NCBI GenBank assembly: GCA_018396995.1
Contig: JAGTQB010000001.1
Span: forward strand, 1 to 64,000
DNA: 64,000 nt
From: Candidatus Bathyarchaeota archaeon
GTDB taxonomy: Archaea; Thermoproteota; Bathyarchaeia; Bathyarchaeales; DTEX01
Direction of reading: 5' to 3'
Shown: in pieces, positions 46,119-54,709 of the stretch
How positions within the stretch are numbered: position 1 is the stretch's first letter
Layout of the letters: each line of letters starts with the position of its first letter
Position numbers and translations under genes: made by a program
The notes under the pieces: generated by a model
Told to the model about the DNA's origin: nothing
What the model saw: the letters and a program-made list of their open reading frames with translations, nothing else
Database searches by the model: none

Positions 46119-47363
46119 TTAAACCCTTCTTGAGGCTTCTTTGAGCTCTTCTCCATTTTCTCTTATTTTCTCAATGGCATGCACTATATCATCCATGTCT
46201 TCCCTAGAACCTAAAAGTACGAACTGTGGGATCCAGAGCCCCTCGTGATAACACGCTTTCTCGGTGGCAGGCAATGTAACTTTAGAGTAATCTATCGGTC
46301 TATTATAATATTGGCATGAGAGGGGGCATCTCTTAAAGTACTCTAGATACGTCTCCTTATAAAGTGGCTTAGAGTATCCGACACTTACAGGTATGCCCTC
46401 GGCTTGAAGGGCTCTAGCAATAACTGACTTTGAGACCCCTTCAAATGCTTCTGGATCAACCTTAAACACATATAAGTGGTACGGATTTCTTGTTACTCTT
46501 TCATCATTTTTAAGGGGTTTAATTCCGTCAATTTTAGATAATTTTTCCGTCAGGTACTTAGCGTTGTCAATTCGCTTCTCCGTCTGCTCATCAAACCTTT
46601 CCATTTGGGCCAAGAGGATTGCTGCTTGAAACTCAGTCATGCGATAGTTTGAGCCGGGAAGGTAATGTTCATACCATGCTCTATTTGGTAATCTGCCACA
46701 ATTATGTAATGACCATGCTTTAATGTAGAGGTCTTCATCGTCCGTCACTATTATACCCCCCTCACCACTCGTAATGTTCTTGCTTGATTGAAAGCTGAAT
46801 GCCCCTATATCGCCAATTGCGCCGACCCTACGGCCCCTCCACTCAGCTCCCCATGCCTGGCATGCATCCTCAATTATATGTATACCCTCCCTCCTAGCAA
46901 TTGATAGGAGCGCATCCATATCAGCTGGCCTTCCGCCAATATGGACTGGTATAATAGCTCTGGTTTTATCAGATATTAGCGATTCAACGCTCTTCGGGTC
47001 TATTGTGTATGTTTCCGGGTCTATGTCGGCGAATATTGGGACTGCATTCACATATAGGACCGCTATTGCCGTGGCCATAAAGGTGTATGCTGGTAGTATA
47101 ACCTCGTCCCCGCATCCTATTCCCAGAGCTCTTAGAGATATCTCAAGGGCCGCTGTCCCACTTGTGACCGCGACACCATACTTAGCGTGCTGGTATGCTG
47201 CGAAGCGCTCCTCAAACTCCCTCTTCTTCTGGCCGCCAACGCCCCAGAACCCACTTTCAAGAACGCTTAATAGGGCCTTAACCTCCCTTTCATCAAAAAC
47301 AGGCCACTTCGGGAAGGGCTTCCTCCTAACTGGTTCCCCACCGAGCAGAGCGAGCTTAACCAA
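46119..47363 (-). CDS. DegT/DnrJ/EryC1/StrS-family sugar aminotransferase
   Basis: A 414-aa PLP enzyme that aminates keto-sugar nucleotides. GVAVTSGTAALEISLRALGIG binds cofactor phosphate. The aspartate is in EDACQAWGAEW and the PLP lysine in SFQSSKNITSGEGG. It belongs to surface glycan or deoxysugar synthesis, perhaps with the nucleotidyltransferase at the start of the window. Start is TTG 47363. Confidence 0.9.
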   Translation of the reverse strand: MVKLALLGGEPVRRKPFPKWPVFDEREVKALLSVLESGFWGVGGQKKREFEERFAAYQHAKYGVAVTSGTAALEISLRALGIGCGDEVILPAYTFMATAIAVLYVNAVPIFADIDPETYTIDPKSVESLISDKTRAIIPVHIGGRPADMDALLSIARREGIHIIEDACQAWGAEWRGRRVGAIGDIGAFSFQSSKNITSGEGGIIVTDDEDLYIKAWSLHNCGRLPNRAWYEHYLPGSNYRMTEFQAAILLAQMERFDEQTEKRIDNAKYLTEKLSKIDGIKPLKNDERVTRNPYHLYVFKVDPEAFEGVSKSVIARALQAEGIPVSVGYSKPLYKETYLEYFKRCPLSCQYYNRPIDYSKVTLPATEKACYHEGLWIPQFVLLGSREDMDDIVHAIEKIRENGEELKEASRRV

Positions 47364-47445
47364 TTACAACACCATCTCAAAAATAAATATTAAACCTGAA
47401 AAATATTATTGCAGCCCATAATAACAGTTACCATTAAATCTCAGC

Positions 47446-47471
47446 TAACTATTCAAGAACTTGAATAGTTA
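47446..47471. repeat. 26-bp palindrome upstream of the TnpB remnant
   Basis: TAACTATTCAAG at 47446-47457, a two-base AA spacer, then the exact reverse complement to 47471. It sits 26 nt before the transposase fragment. It could be a terminal hairpin of an IS200/IS605-type element or an operator. No second copy was noticed by eye elsewhere in the window. Confidence 0.5.
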
Positions 47472-47497
47472 ACTTTATGTAGAGAATTTCCATAATT

Positions 47498-47884
47498 GTG
47501 GAAATAACACTTTCAGTACCGTTCGGTTATGAGCAAAGCGAGGAAATACGAAAACTCTTAGAAGACTTTAGAGATATGCTGAATTTCTGCATTGAAAGGG
47601 CGTTAAAGGATAACATAACCAGCTATGCTAGGCTGAGGAAGCATATCTATAAAGAATGGAAATCGAGATGGGACTATTCAACACACTTCTGCCACTCGGC
47701 ATGTGCTGTTGCCACCTCGATACTCAAGAGCTGGAGGAGGCTTAAGCGCAAAGGTATGACAAGAAGCGATAGACTAGTTGCCAGGAAACTTTTCATACGA
47801 CAACGGAAGCATAATCTTTATTTCGTACTATTCTTTTTGTCGAGATTAGTCCGTTTTCTCCTGCTGGCTGTTGATGGAATATGA
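47498..47884 (+). pseudogene. Truncated TnpB (IS200/IS605 OrfB) remnant
   Basis: The first 110 residues resemble the N-terminus of TnpB/OrfB proteins: SVPFGYEQSEEIRKLLEDFRDMLNFCIERALK, then HSACAVATSILKSWRRLKRKG and KLFIRQRKHNLYF. After this the frame runs into unrelated hydrophobic sequence and stops; the RuvC-like nuclease and zinc finger are missing. The stop overlaps the start of the Trm5 gene by 4 nt. It is a decayed, partial element. Confidence 0.75.
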
Positions 47885-48957
47885 ACAGGCTAGTTAGATC
47901 CCACTGCATTAAAATTCATAAGAGGTTCGGTGAGAAGGCGATAAGGCTTTTAAATAAACTTAGTCTTATAAACAAAGATTTGAAGATATTGAATTTAGGC
48001 GATCACCTACTCATACCTATCAAGGAGAAGCCTTCTAACACGGTTCTAAATGAGATCAGTAAGCATATAGAAGAGTTAGAGTTCTCCCTTCATGAATTTC
48101 CCGTACGCGTGAAGGGGCCTAAGACTATAGTCGATTATCTGGAGGATAAGCTTCCTCCTTATTTATTAGCGAGTCTTCCGAGATCTATAGATTTTATTGG
48201 AGATATAGCGGTTGTAGAAATACCCGAGGAGCTTGAGCCACATAAGTATCTCATAGGCGAAGCGGTACTAAAAGTATATAAGCGAGTTAGGTCTGTCCTC
48301 GCTAAGTCGGGCGCTGTTAGAGGTACTTATCGGGTTAGGGATTATGAGGTTATAGCTGGCTCAGATAATACTGAAACCCTTCATAAGGAGCATGGATGCA
48401 AATATTATCTCGATTTAAGGAAGGTTTACTTCTCGCCAAGGCTATCTTATGAGCATTATAGGGTTGCGTCGCAAGTTCATGATGGCGAAGTGGTAGTTGA
48501 TATGTTTGCGGGGGTGGGTCCCTTCTCAATTCTAATAGCGAAGATGCGTAGCAATGTATTAGTATACTCCATCGACATAAATCCGGACGCAATTGGTTAT
48601 CTTAAGAGGAATATTTATACTAATGGCGTTGAGGGTAAGGTTATCCCAATACTTGGTGATGCACGAGAGGTTATAGGGACCAGACTTACTCATATCGCTG
48701 ATAGGGTTATAATGAACCTTCCAGAGAAAGCTGCGGAGTTTATTGATGCTGCGTGCATGGCGCTTAAGCCCTCAGGCGGCATAATACACTATTACCAGTT
48801 CTCTGAGGCTCCGTATCCGATTGAGAAGGCTAGGGAGAGCTTGATTAATGGTGTCGCGAGTGCAGGTAAATTTATCGAAGCGATATTAACTGAAAGGGTT
48901 GTTAGAGAGGTTGCGCCATATAAATGGCAGATAGCGATAGACGCAAGGGTTCGATGA
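47881..48957 (+). CDS. trm5: tRNA (guanine37-N1)-methyltransferase, Trm5 family
   Basis: A 358-aa SAM-dependent enzyme that methylates G37 next to the anticodon (or takes part in wyosine synthesis). DMFAGVGPFSILIAK is the SAM-binding motif I, DINPDAIGYLKRN motif II, and IMNLPEKA the catalytic NLPE motif. The N-terminal part contains the small D1-type region (to about residue 75) and the YRVRDYEVIAG stretch. It starts immediately behind the TnpB remnant, so the element inserted just upstream without breaking the frame. Confidence 0.9.
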   Translation: MNRLVRSHCIKIHKRFGEKAIRLLNKLSLINKDLKILNLGDHLLIPIKEKPSNTVLNEISKHIEELEFSLHEFPVRVKGPKTIVDYLEDKLPPYLLASLPRSIDFIGDIAVVEIPEELEPHKYLIGEAVLKVYKRVRSVLAKSGAVRGTYRVRDYEVIAGSDNTETLHKEHGCKYYLDLRKVYFSPRLSYEHYRVASQVHDGEVVVDMFAGVGPFSILIAKMRSNVLVYSIDINPDAIGYLKRNIYTNGVEGKVIPILGDAREVIGTRLTHIADRVIMNLPEKAAEFIDAACMALKPSGGIIHYYQFSEAPYPIEKARESLINGVASAGKFIEAILTERVVREVAPYKWQIAIDARVR

Positions 48958-49013
48958 AGAAATAAATGTCCAAGAAATAATATTCTAGTTGGAGCAGCAT
49001 CATTGGGAGAAGG

Positions 49014-50216
49014 ATGTTCACCAAAGTTATAAAGGATGATTCACTCTGCAGGAAATGTGGGTTCTGCGCTACCGTCAACAGATGCCTGAATAGTCAATGC
49101 GTTAGCTGCTTAGCGTGTTACCTTGCATGCCCCTATGAGGCCAGGAGAATAGTTTTGGATGAATCCCCTAGAAAGATGATCAATGTAATAGTTGATGGAG
49201 TTCCATATTATGTGCCCGAGAGGATCACTATTAAGGAGGCCTTAAGGTTATGTGGTTATGAGGTTGGGATATATCCGGATGAAGGTATAATACAGGCCCC
49301 ATGCAGCTCTGGCGGATGCTGGAGCTGCGCCGTCATAGCTAATGGCGAGGTTGTTAGAGCATGCTTAACTGGAGTTAAAGATGGTATGAAGATAAGCACG
49401 GATACGAGACATATAATGCCTCTACGAATAATTCATGGACCCGAGCCGCATACTGTTGGCGGTAAGGCTACCCCCTGGTTTGAGGAGAAGGGGAGAAGAT
49501 ACATTGAGGTTGCTATTTGGACTGCTGGTTGCAACCTCCGCTGTAGGAGCTGCCAGAACTACAGTGTAACATACGATAACTCCTCTAAACCGATTAGTCC
49601 GATTGAGGCTGCCAGAGAGATAACTTATTATAGGAGGATTTATGGGGTTAAAGGCATGGCTATTAGTGGTGGCGAGCCCACGCTAAATAGGCGCTGGCTA
49701 ATAGAGTATTTTAGGGAGCTTAGGAGACTTAATCCGGATAAAGGGGCTAGGCTGCATTTGGATAGTAATGGCACATTACTTACACCCGCATATATAGATG
49801 AACTCGTTGAGGCGGGCGCCAACAACATTGGTGTTGAGCCGAAAGGTATTCGTGTGGAGACCTTCATGAATATAACTGGCATAACTGATAGGAGCCTAGC
49901 CGAGAGATATTTAAAGACGAGCTGGGAGGCTGTAAAATATTTGGTAGATAACTATAGGGATAAAGTGTACATCGGAGTTGGAATCCCATATAATTCGGCA
50001 TTCATGAGTCTTGAGGAGCTCGCTGAGATAGGAGATAAAATAAACTCTATAGATCCAGAGGTTCAGGTGTGCGTCCTAGACTACTTTCCAACTTTTAGGA
50101 GGAGGGAGATTAAGAGACCGAGATATAAGGAGATGCTTAAAGTTAGAGAGATACTCAATGGCAGAGGGCTGAAGTATGTAATAGTCCAAACTATTTATGG
50201 TCATGTCGGCCCTTAG
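49014..50216 (+). CDS. Radical SAM enzyme with N-terminal ferredoxin and [2Fe-2S] domains
   Basis: A 400-aa protein of three iron-sulfur parts. Residues 12-39 hold eight cysteines (12, 15, 18, 24, 29, 32, 35, 39) for one or two [4Fe-4S] clusters. Residues 55-130 look like a plant-type [2Fe-2S] domain with ligands C97, C102, C105, C117. The radical-SAM motif is C173, C177, C180 (GCNLRCRSCQN), followed by AISGGEPT, in the style of activating enzymes. The next gene overlaps by 20 nt. Substrate unknown; the fused domains suggest built-in electron delivery. Confidence 0.82.
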   Translation: MFTKVIKDDSLCRKCGFCATVNRCLNSQCVSCLACYLACPYEARRIVLDESPRKMINVIVDGVPYYVPERITIKEALRLCGYEVGIYPDEGIIQAPCSSGGCWSCAVIANGEVVRACLTGVKDGMKISTDTRHIMPLRIIHGPEPHTVGGKATPWFEEKGRRYIEVAIWTAGCNLRCRSCQNYSVTYDNSSKPISPIEAAREITYYRRIYGVKGMAISGGEPTLNRRWLIEYFRELRRLNPDKGARLHLDSNGTLLTPAYIDELVEAGANNIGVEPKGIRVETFMNITGITDRSLAERYLKTSWEAVKYLVDNYRDKVYIGVGIPYNSAFMSLEELAEIGDKINSIDPEVQVCVLDYFPTFRRREIKRPRYKEMLKVREILNGRGLKYVIVQTIYGHVGP

Positions 50217-51381
50217 GTGCTGGAAGAGAATGGTAAATCCAGTAGAGATTGCCGAGAAAATAATGCTTGAGTTCGCTTATGAGACGGGTCTATCCTCAAG
50301 CCTAAAGCCTAGGAGATACCTTTGGACAGATGCTTTTGCCGTATGCAATTTCCTAGAATTATATCGCCGAAAATCTGATCTAAGATACCTTCAGTTAGCG
50401 CTTAAGCTAGTCGACCAAGTTCACTACATCCTTGGTAGACACCGTGAAGATGATTTGAGGAGGGGTTGGATAAGCGGGCTTAGTGAAGAGGATGGCTACG
50501 AGCACCCGACGATAGGGGGCCTAAGAATAGGAAAACCCTTACCCGAACGGAGACCAGAGGAGCCATATGATGAGATTTTAGAGTGGGAGAGGGATGGACA
50601 ATACTATCATTACCTGACTAAATGGATGCATGCACTCAACATGGTTAGTAGGGCTACTGGAGACATTAAATATAAGGTCTGGGCGATTGAGCTGGCCAAA
50701 ACCGCGCATAGAGCCTTCATTTATATGGCTCCTGATGGGCGTAGGCGTATTTACTGGAAGATGAGCATAGATTTATCACGGCCACTCGTGCCACTAATGG
50801 GATTGCATGACCCACTAGATGGATTAATCACCTACATGAATCTTTCAATTGACGCTCCAAAGGAGCCAAACCTAAACTTGCTCTCAGAAATTATGGAATT
50901 AGAAGAAATCTGTCTGGGAATGGATTGGACGACGAACGATCCACTTGGCGTTGGCGAACTTTTATGGTCTGCTTATTTCCTCGCCAAAATAATCCTATAT
51001 GGTAAACCTGATAAAATGAGTTTGCTGGCAGATATTTTGAACACGGCTCTCCTGAGCCTGGAGCTCTCGCTGGCAACCAGATTCCTCAGACTTCCAGCTG
51101 GCATGAGACTAGCTTTTAGAGAGGCCGGGTTGTCAATTGGGCTTAAGGCCGCGGAGAGACTTCTCAAGCTAGTTGAGAGCAATAGGATTCTCAGGGACAA
51201 CAGTGAAGTCTACTCTCTTGTGAGAAGTGTAGTGGGGTATAGGTGGATTTCTGAAGAGATCGAGAAGTTTTGGTTAAACCAACTTAACATGGAGAGTAGA
51301 GCATGGAAGGAGCATAAAGACATCAATATGGTTATGCTTGCAACAAGCCTACTACCTGATGGTTTTCTGGGAGTATATTAG
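50197..51381 (+). CDS. Alpha/alpha-barrel (six-hairpin-like) protein
   Basis: A 394-aa soluble, almost wholly helical protein. Repeated helix pairs with Trp/Tyr and Gly (AFAVCNFLELYRRKSDLRYLQLALKLVDQVH, WMHALNMVSRATGDIKYKVWAIELAKTAH) resemble six-hairpin glycosidases and related alpha/alpha toroids. I cannot name a catalytic pair. The frame starts inside the radical-SAM gene; ATG 50203 or 50230 are alternative starts. The overlap suggests it works with that enzyme, perhaps as its target or as a sugar-processing partner. Its stop overlaps the convergent DUF72 gene by 4 nt. Confidence 0.6.
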   Translation: MVMSALRCWKRMVNPVEIAEKIMLEFAYETGLSSSLKPRRYLWTDAFAVCNFLELYRRKSDLRYLQLALKLVDQVHYILGRHREDDLRRGWISGLSEEDGYEHPTIGGLRIGKPLPERRPEEPYDEILEWERDGQYYHYLTKWMHALNMVSRATGDIKYKVWAIELAKTAHRAFIYMAPDGRRRIYWKMSIDLSRPLVPLMGLHDPLDGLITYMNLSIDAPKEPNLNLLSEIMELEEICLGMDWTTNDPLGVGELLWSAYFLAKIILYGKPDKMSLLADILNTALLSLELSLATRFLRLPAGMRLAFREAGLSIGLKAAERLLKLVESNRILRDNSEVYSLVRSVVGYRWISEEIEKFWLNQLNMESRAWKEHKDINMVMLATSLLPDGFLGVY

Positions 51382-52286
51382 AAGCTTACGCGGCCCTTAA
51401 GCTCCTCTAAAAGCTCCTCCGAGCTCTTGTATGTTCCTTCGGGTATTGTGTTTAAAAGGTCTCCAAGTTTAACCTGCCTATTAGGCTCTATTTCAACAAG
51501 TCTCCAACCAATCCTATCAATAAGCGCCTTCTTAGTTGCGGGATATCTTGCTGAACCGATGAGCGCTTTTATGGCATCCATACCATAATTGCCAGTTAAT
51601 GGTGGGAAGTACCCGTTTTCGATATAAAATTTAAAGCGCTTCGCATCATCAAACATTGCGAGATTATTAAAGAGAACATATACGCCCATTTCTAAGCCCT
51701 CATACTTCTTAACTGTCTCATGAAGCTTCCTCAACTCATCATTCGTATACTGATAATAGTAAAGTCTCTCGCCTAGCCCATGTAGCCTAAAATAGGCTAC
51801 ATCCGCCACGTAGGCTGGCATAAGCCTTAGGGGATCCGTTACATGCGTCACATTAACCTTGCTTAAAGAGTCCCTGAGGATTTTAAGTCCCTCTTCACTC
51901 TCCCACGTTGGGCCACGCGTCTCCCAGACTAAGACTAAATCTTCCCGTTCAACTCTCTTAAAGAAATCCTCAGCATCATTAATGCTCTTCACGGTGAATG
52001 AGGCTGGCGTCTGTATGAGTATTATCCTAGCCCTCAGTATGCGGCATATCTGCTTAACCTTCTCGAATGACTCTCTGGCCCACTCAATATTAAGCTTATA
52101 TTTATGGCTTATATCCTGATGAGCCTTAACCGTAAACTCGAAGTTCTCTGGGGCTTTCTTTCTCCACCCTTCAACGGTCTTTAAGCTTGGGTATCGATAG
52201 AAGGTTGTATTCAGCTCAACGAGAATAAATGTTTCATAGTATTTTGATTGGGAGACAGGGAAGCCACAGCAGCCAACTTTAATCAT
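51378..52286 (-). CDS. DUF72 TIM-barrel protein
   Basis: A 302-aa protein with DUF72 landmarks: VGCCGFPVSQSKYYETF at the N-terminus, ELNTTFYRYPSLKTVEGWRKKAPENFEFTVKAHQDISH, and YFRLHGLGERLYYYQYTNDEL near residue 160. The family is widespread, has a TIM-barrel fold and has no settled function. It stands alone. Confidence 0.88.
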   Translation of the reverse strand: MIKVGCCGFPVSQSKYYETFILVELNTTFYRYPSLKTVEGWRKKAPENFEFTVKAHQDISHKYKLNIEWARESFEKVKQICRILRARIILIQTPASFTVKSINDAEDFFKRVEREDLVLVWETRGPTWESEEGLKILRDSLSKVNVTHVTDPLRLMPAYVADVAYFRLHGLGERLYYYQYTNDELRKLHETVKKYEGLEMGVYVLFNNLAMFDDAKRFKFYIENGYFPPLTGNYGMDAIKALIGSARYPATKKALIDRIGWRLVEIEPNRQVKLGDLLNTIPEGTYKSSEELLEELKGRVSF

Positions 52287-52401
52287 CTCTCAATCCCAAT
52301 TATAGCTTTCGTTTAGGGTGCTAAAAAAATAATTAAACGGTAACTGTGTATTAGGGAGGCTTCTCTAAGCGTCTATAAACACCTTTTTGAGTAGTCTTGT
52401 C

Positions 52402-53691
52402 TTAGCCTTCATCTTTCTTCTCTTGAATCTCTGGAGGTTTTAGGAAAACTGCCGCTATTACTATGCCTATTATCGAGAGGATTGCGATTACTGGGAAGAC
52501 GGTCATATAGGATCCAAGAATATCCTTTACATAACCAGCTACCAAGTTTCCTATAAGAGCTCCAACACCATATGCCGTGAAGATAAGTCCATAGTTCCTT
52601 GCATAATCTCTCGTCCCAAAGAAGGATGCTGTTGCAGCTGGAGCTATTGCGAGCCACCCTCCCAGATTTAGCCATAGAACAGCGAATGTGAAGATATATG
52701 CTTGAAGAGAGTTCTGTAGCATGAATGTTGTCAGGGATGCCGTAAGAATTAGAGCGAAAGAGATTATTGCTGTCTTCCTTGGGGTGAGTTTATCGGTTAG
52801 CCAGCCGAAGAGTGGGCGTCCGAAACCATTACATAAGGCGAAGGGTACCAAAAGGGCTGTGAGCAGAGGTGACACCTCCCCCTCACTTAAACCGAGCCTT
52901 TCAGCGATCTCTAAACCAACCTGCTTTGATATGCCAATCGCCATTAAGCCAGCTAAGGTTCCAATTATATAGCATATCCAAAGGGCATAGAAAGTAACCG
53001 TCCTCATAGCTCTCTCCCTACTTAAGTCCATGCCTTCAGTAATCCTTTGTCTTGTAGAGCTCCGTCCATGCGGGGTCCAATCGCTTGGAGGGAACCTTAA
53101 AGATATTGCTGAAAAAATCATGATTATTAAAAAAATGAGGCTAATGGTTCTTAACATCATTTGCGCTCCTAGGCTCGCAGCGAGGTAGTCCGCCAACGGC
53201 CCCACAACGGCTGCAGAGAAACCGAAGCCTAAAACCGTTAAGCCGACAGCTAATCCCCTCTTATCCGGGAACCATCTCGCAGAGACTACGATTGGACAGT
53301 TATAGGCTACGCCGACACCCACGCCGCCAATCACGCCGTATAAGAGAACAAGTATATATGGGGAGGTTGCAAAGGATGCTGAGAACCACGCTAAGCTCAC
53401 TAGAATGGCGCCGAGAAGCGCGACTTTCCTAGGACCATGCTTCTCGATGTATTTGCCCATGAGTGGCATTGTAAACGCGAAGAGAAACAAGAATACTAAG
53501 TAGGGGATCTGCATCTCGGTTGCAGAGATCTTTAGGCCAAATTCTTTAAAGATTTTCTCGAAGTGAATTCTAATGATACTATAAGCGTAGACGGCGCCGA
53601 GACATAACATCATGGCCAATCCAGCTATAACAAAGATCCATCTTCCAGTCTCAGCCTTTAAGCCAAAGGCCTTCAAAGTTTTTTCTGACAT
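52402..53691 (-). CDS. MFS transporter, oxalate:formate antiporter (OFA) type
   Basis: A 429-aa protein with twelve hydrophobic helices. YAYSIIRIHFEKIF at helix 1, GVGVGVAYNCPIVVSARWFPDKRGLAVGLTVLGFG at helices 4-5 and GRPLFGWLTDKL in the middle loop are OFA-family traits. Relatives exchange oxalate, formate or other small carboxylates. Substrate here is not settled. Confidence 0.85.
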   Translation of the reverse strand: MSEKTLKAFGLKAETGRWIFVIAGLAMMLCLGAVYAYSIIRIHFEKIFKEFGLKISATEMQIPYLVFLFLFAFTMPLMGKYIEKHGPRKVALLGAILVSLAWFSASFATSPYILVLLYGVIGGVGVGVAYNCPIVVSARWFPDKRGLAVGLTVLGFGFSAAVVGPLADYLAASLGAQMMLRTISLIFLIIMIFSAISLRFPPSDWTPHGRSSTRQRITEGMDLSRERAMRTVTFYALWICYIIGTLAGLMAIGISKQVGLEIAERLGLSEGEVSPLLTALLVPFALCNGFGRPLFGWLTDKLTPRKTAIISFALILTASLTTFMLQNSLQAYIFTFAVLWLNLGGWLAIAPAATASFFGTRDYARNYGLIFTAYGVGALIGNLVAGYVKDILGSYMTVFPVIAILSIIGIVIAAVFLKPPEIQEKKDEG

Positions 53692-53817
53692 ACCTGCATC
53701 CCCTGCAATAATGAATTGAATAGTCTCTTCATCAGCGCTTATTAAGTTTATCGGAGAAGATCTAAAACTACCATTTTAAAGGTTCTGTGCCGAAAAAGGT
53801 TCGGTCAACTATTAATC

Positions 53818-54699
53818 TCATTCCCTAAGTTTTGGCCCCCTCCCCTCAACAAGGTATGGTAGATTGTCTACTCTGAATACTACAATCTTATCATCAAACT
53901 TATTGAGGTATGATAGAAGAAGCTTCTTGCCTAATCTCGTTAATGCGAAGACAGGTATCGTTACGCCGAGTTGCATTAACGCCCTCGGCCCAACAACCCT
54001 ACGTATGATTTGGGAGGCGCTGGCACAAACTATGTCTGCTCCAGAAGCTATTATTTCGGCATCTTCTTCAGAGATACATGTATTACATACTGAGAAGATC
54101 GCAACCTCCAGTCCTCTCTCCCCCTCTATCCGGCGAATCTCCAATATCGAGCTTGGGCTGAAGCCAGCTACGGTGACTGCTATACGTTTATAGCCTAGCT
54201 CGGCGGCCTTTAAAACACCCTTCTCTTGGCTTATTATAGCGCTTCCCTCATCCAAGATCACTCCTCCCCTACTCTTGATATATTCTATTATCCCCCTAAT
54301 TGGGCTGGTTCTAATTATACCAGTTAACCTAGCCCCAATCTCCTGAACGAGTTTTGGGTTCGCTGTTATGACTGTCCCAGCGCCTTCACAAACTGTTACT
54401 CCACACTCTATAATGCCATCCTCCATACATGTTGATATAATCTCCGAGCTGCCGTAAGGCACTACTTTAGTGGGGTCGAAGACCCTCCACTCACAGCAGA
54501 AACCAATGTTCCTGACCTTCATCTCGACGACTCGCTTAACAGCATCAACATCAACTTCACGGATTCCAGAGAGTTGCTCTAGGAGGGGGCAATATGCCAC
54601 CCTCTGCTTAGATAAAACCTCTATTTTACCCTTTTTAAGTAAGACTTTAGCTCCACAGCAATAAAATTCATGTTCTCCGGATACGTCGGCTAGAGCCAT
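53818..54699 (-). CDS. Methanogenesis marker protein 8 (DUF2099)
   Basis: A 293-aa protein that fits marker 8: EFYCCGAKVLLKKGKI with paired Cys near the N-terminus, VAYCPLLEQLSGI, VCEGAGTVITANPKLVQEIGARLTGI, and ELGYKRIAVTVAGF. The family is almost universal in methanogens but has no proven reaction; it also occurs in some other archaea. No Mcr genes are in this window. It is followed downstream only by the MFS gene and lies 10 nt behind rad50, possibly co-transcribed. Confidence 0.8.
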   Translation of the reverse strand: MALADVSGEHEFYCCGAKVLLKKGKIEVLSKQRVAYCPLLEQLSGIREVDVDAVKRVVEMKVRNIGFCCEWRVFDPTKVVPYGSSEIISTCMEDGIIECGVTVCEGAGTVITANPKLVQEIGARLTGIIRTSPIRGIIEYIKSRGGVILDEGSAIISQEKGVLKAAELGYKRIAVTVAGFSPSSILEIRRIEGERGLEVAIFSVCNTCISEEDAEIIASGADIVCASASQIIRRVVGPRALMQLGVTIPVFALTRLGKKLLLSYLNKFDDKIVVFRVDNLPYLVEGRGPKLRE

Positions 54700-54709
54700 T
54701 ATATCCCTC

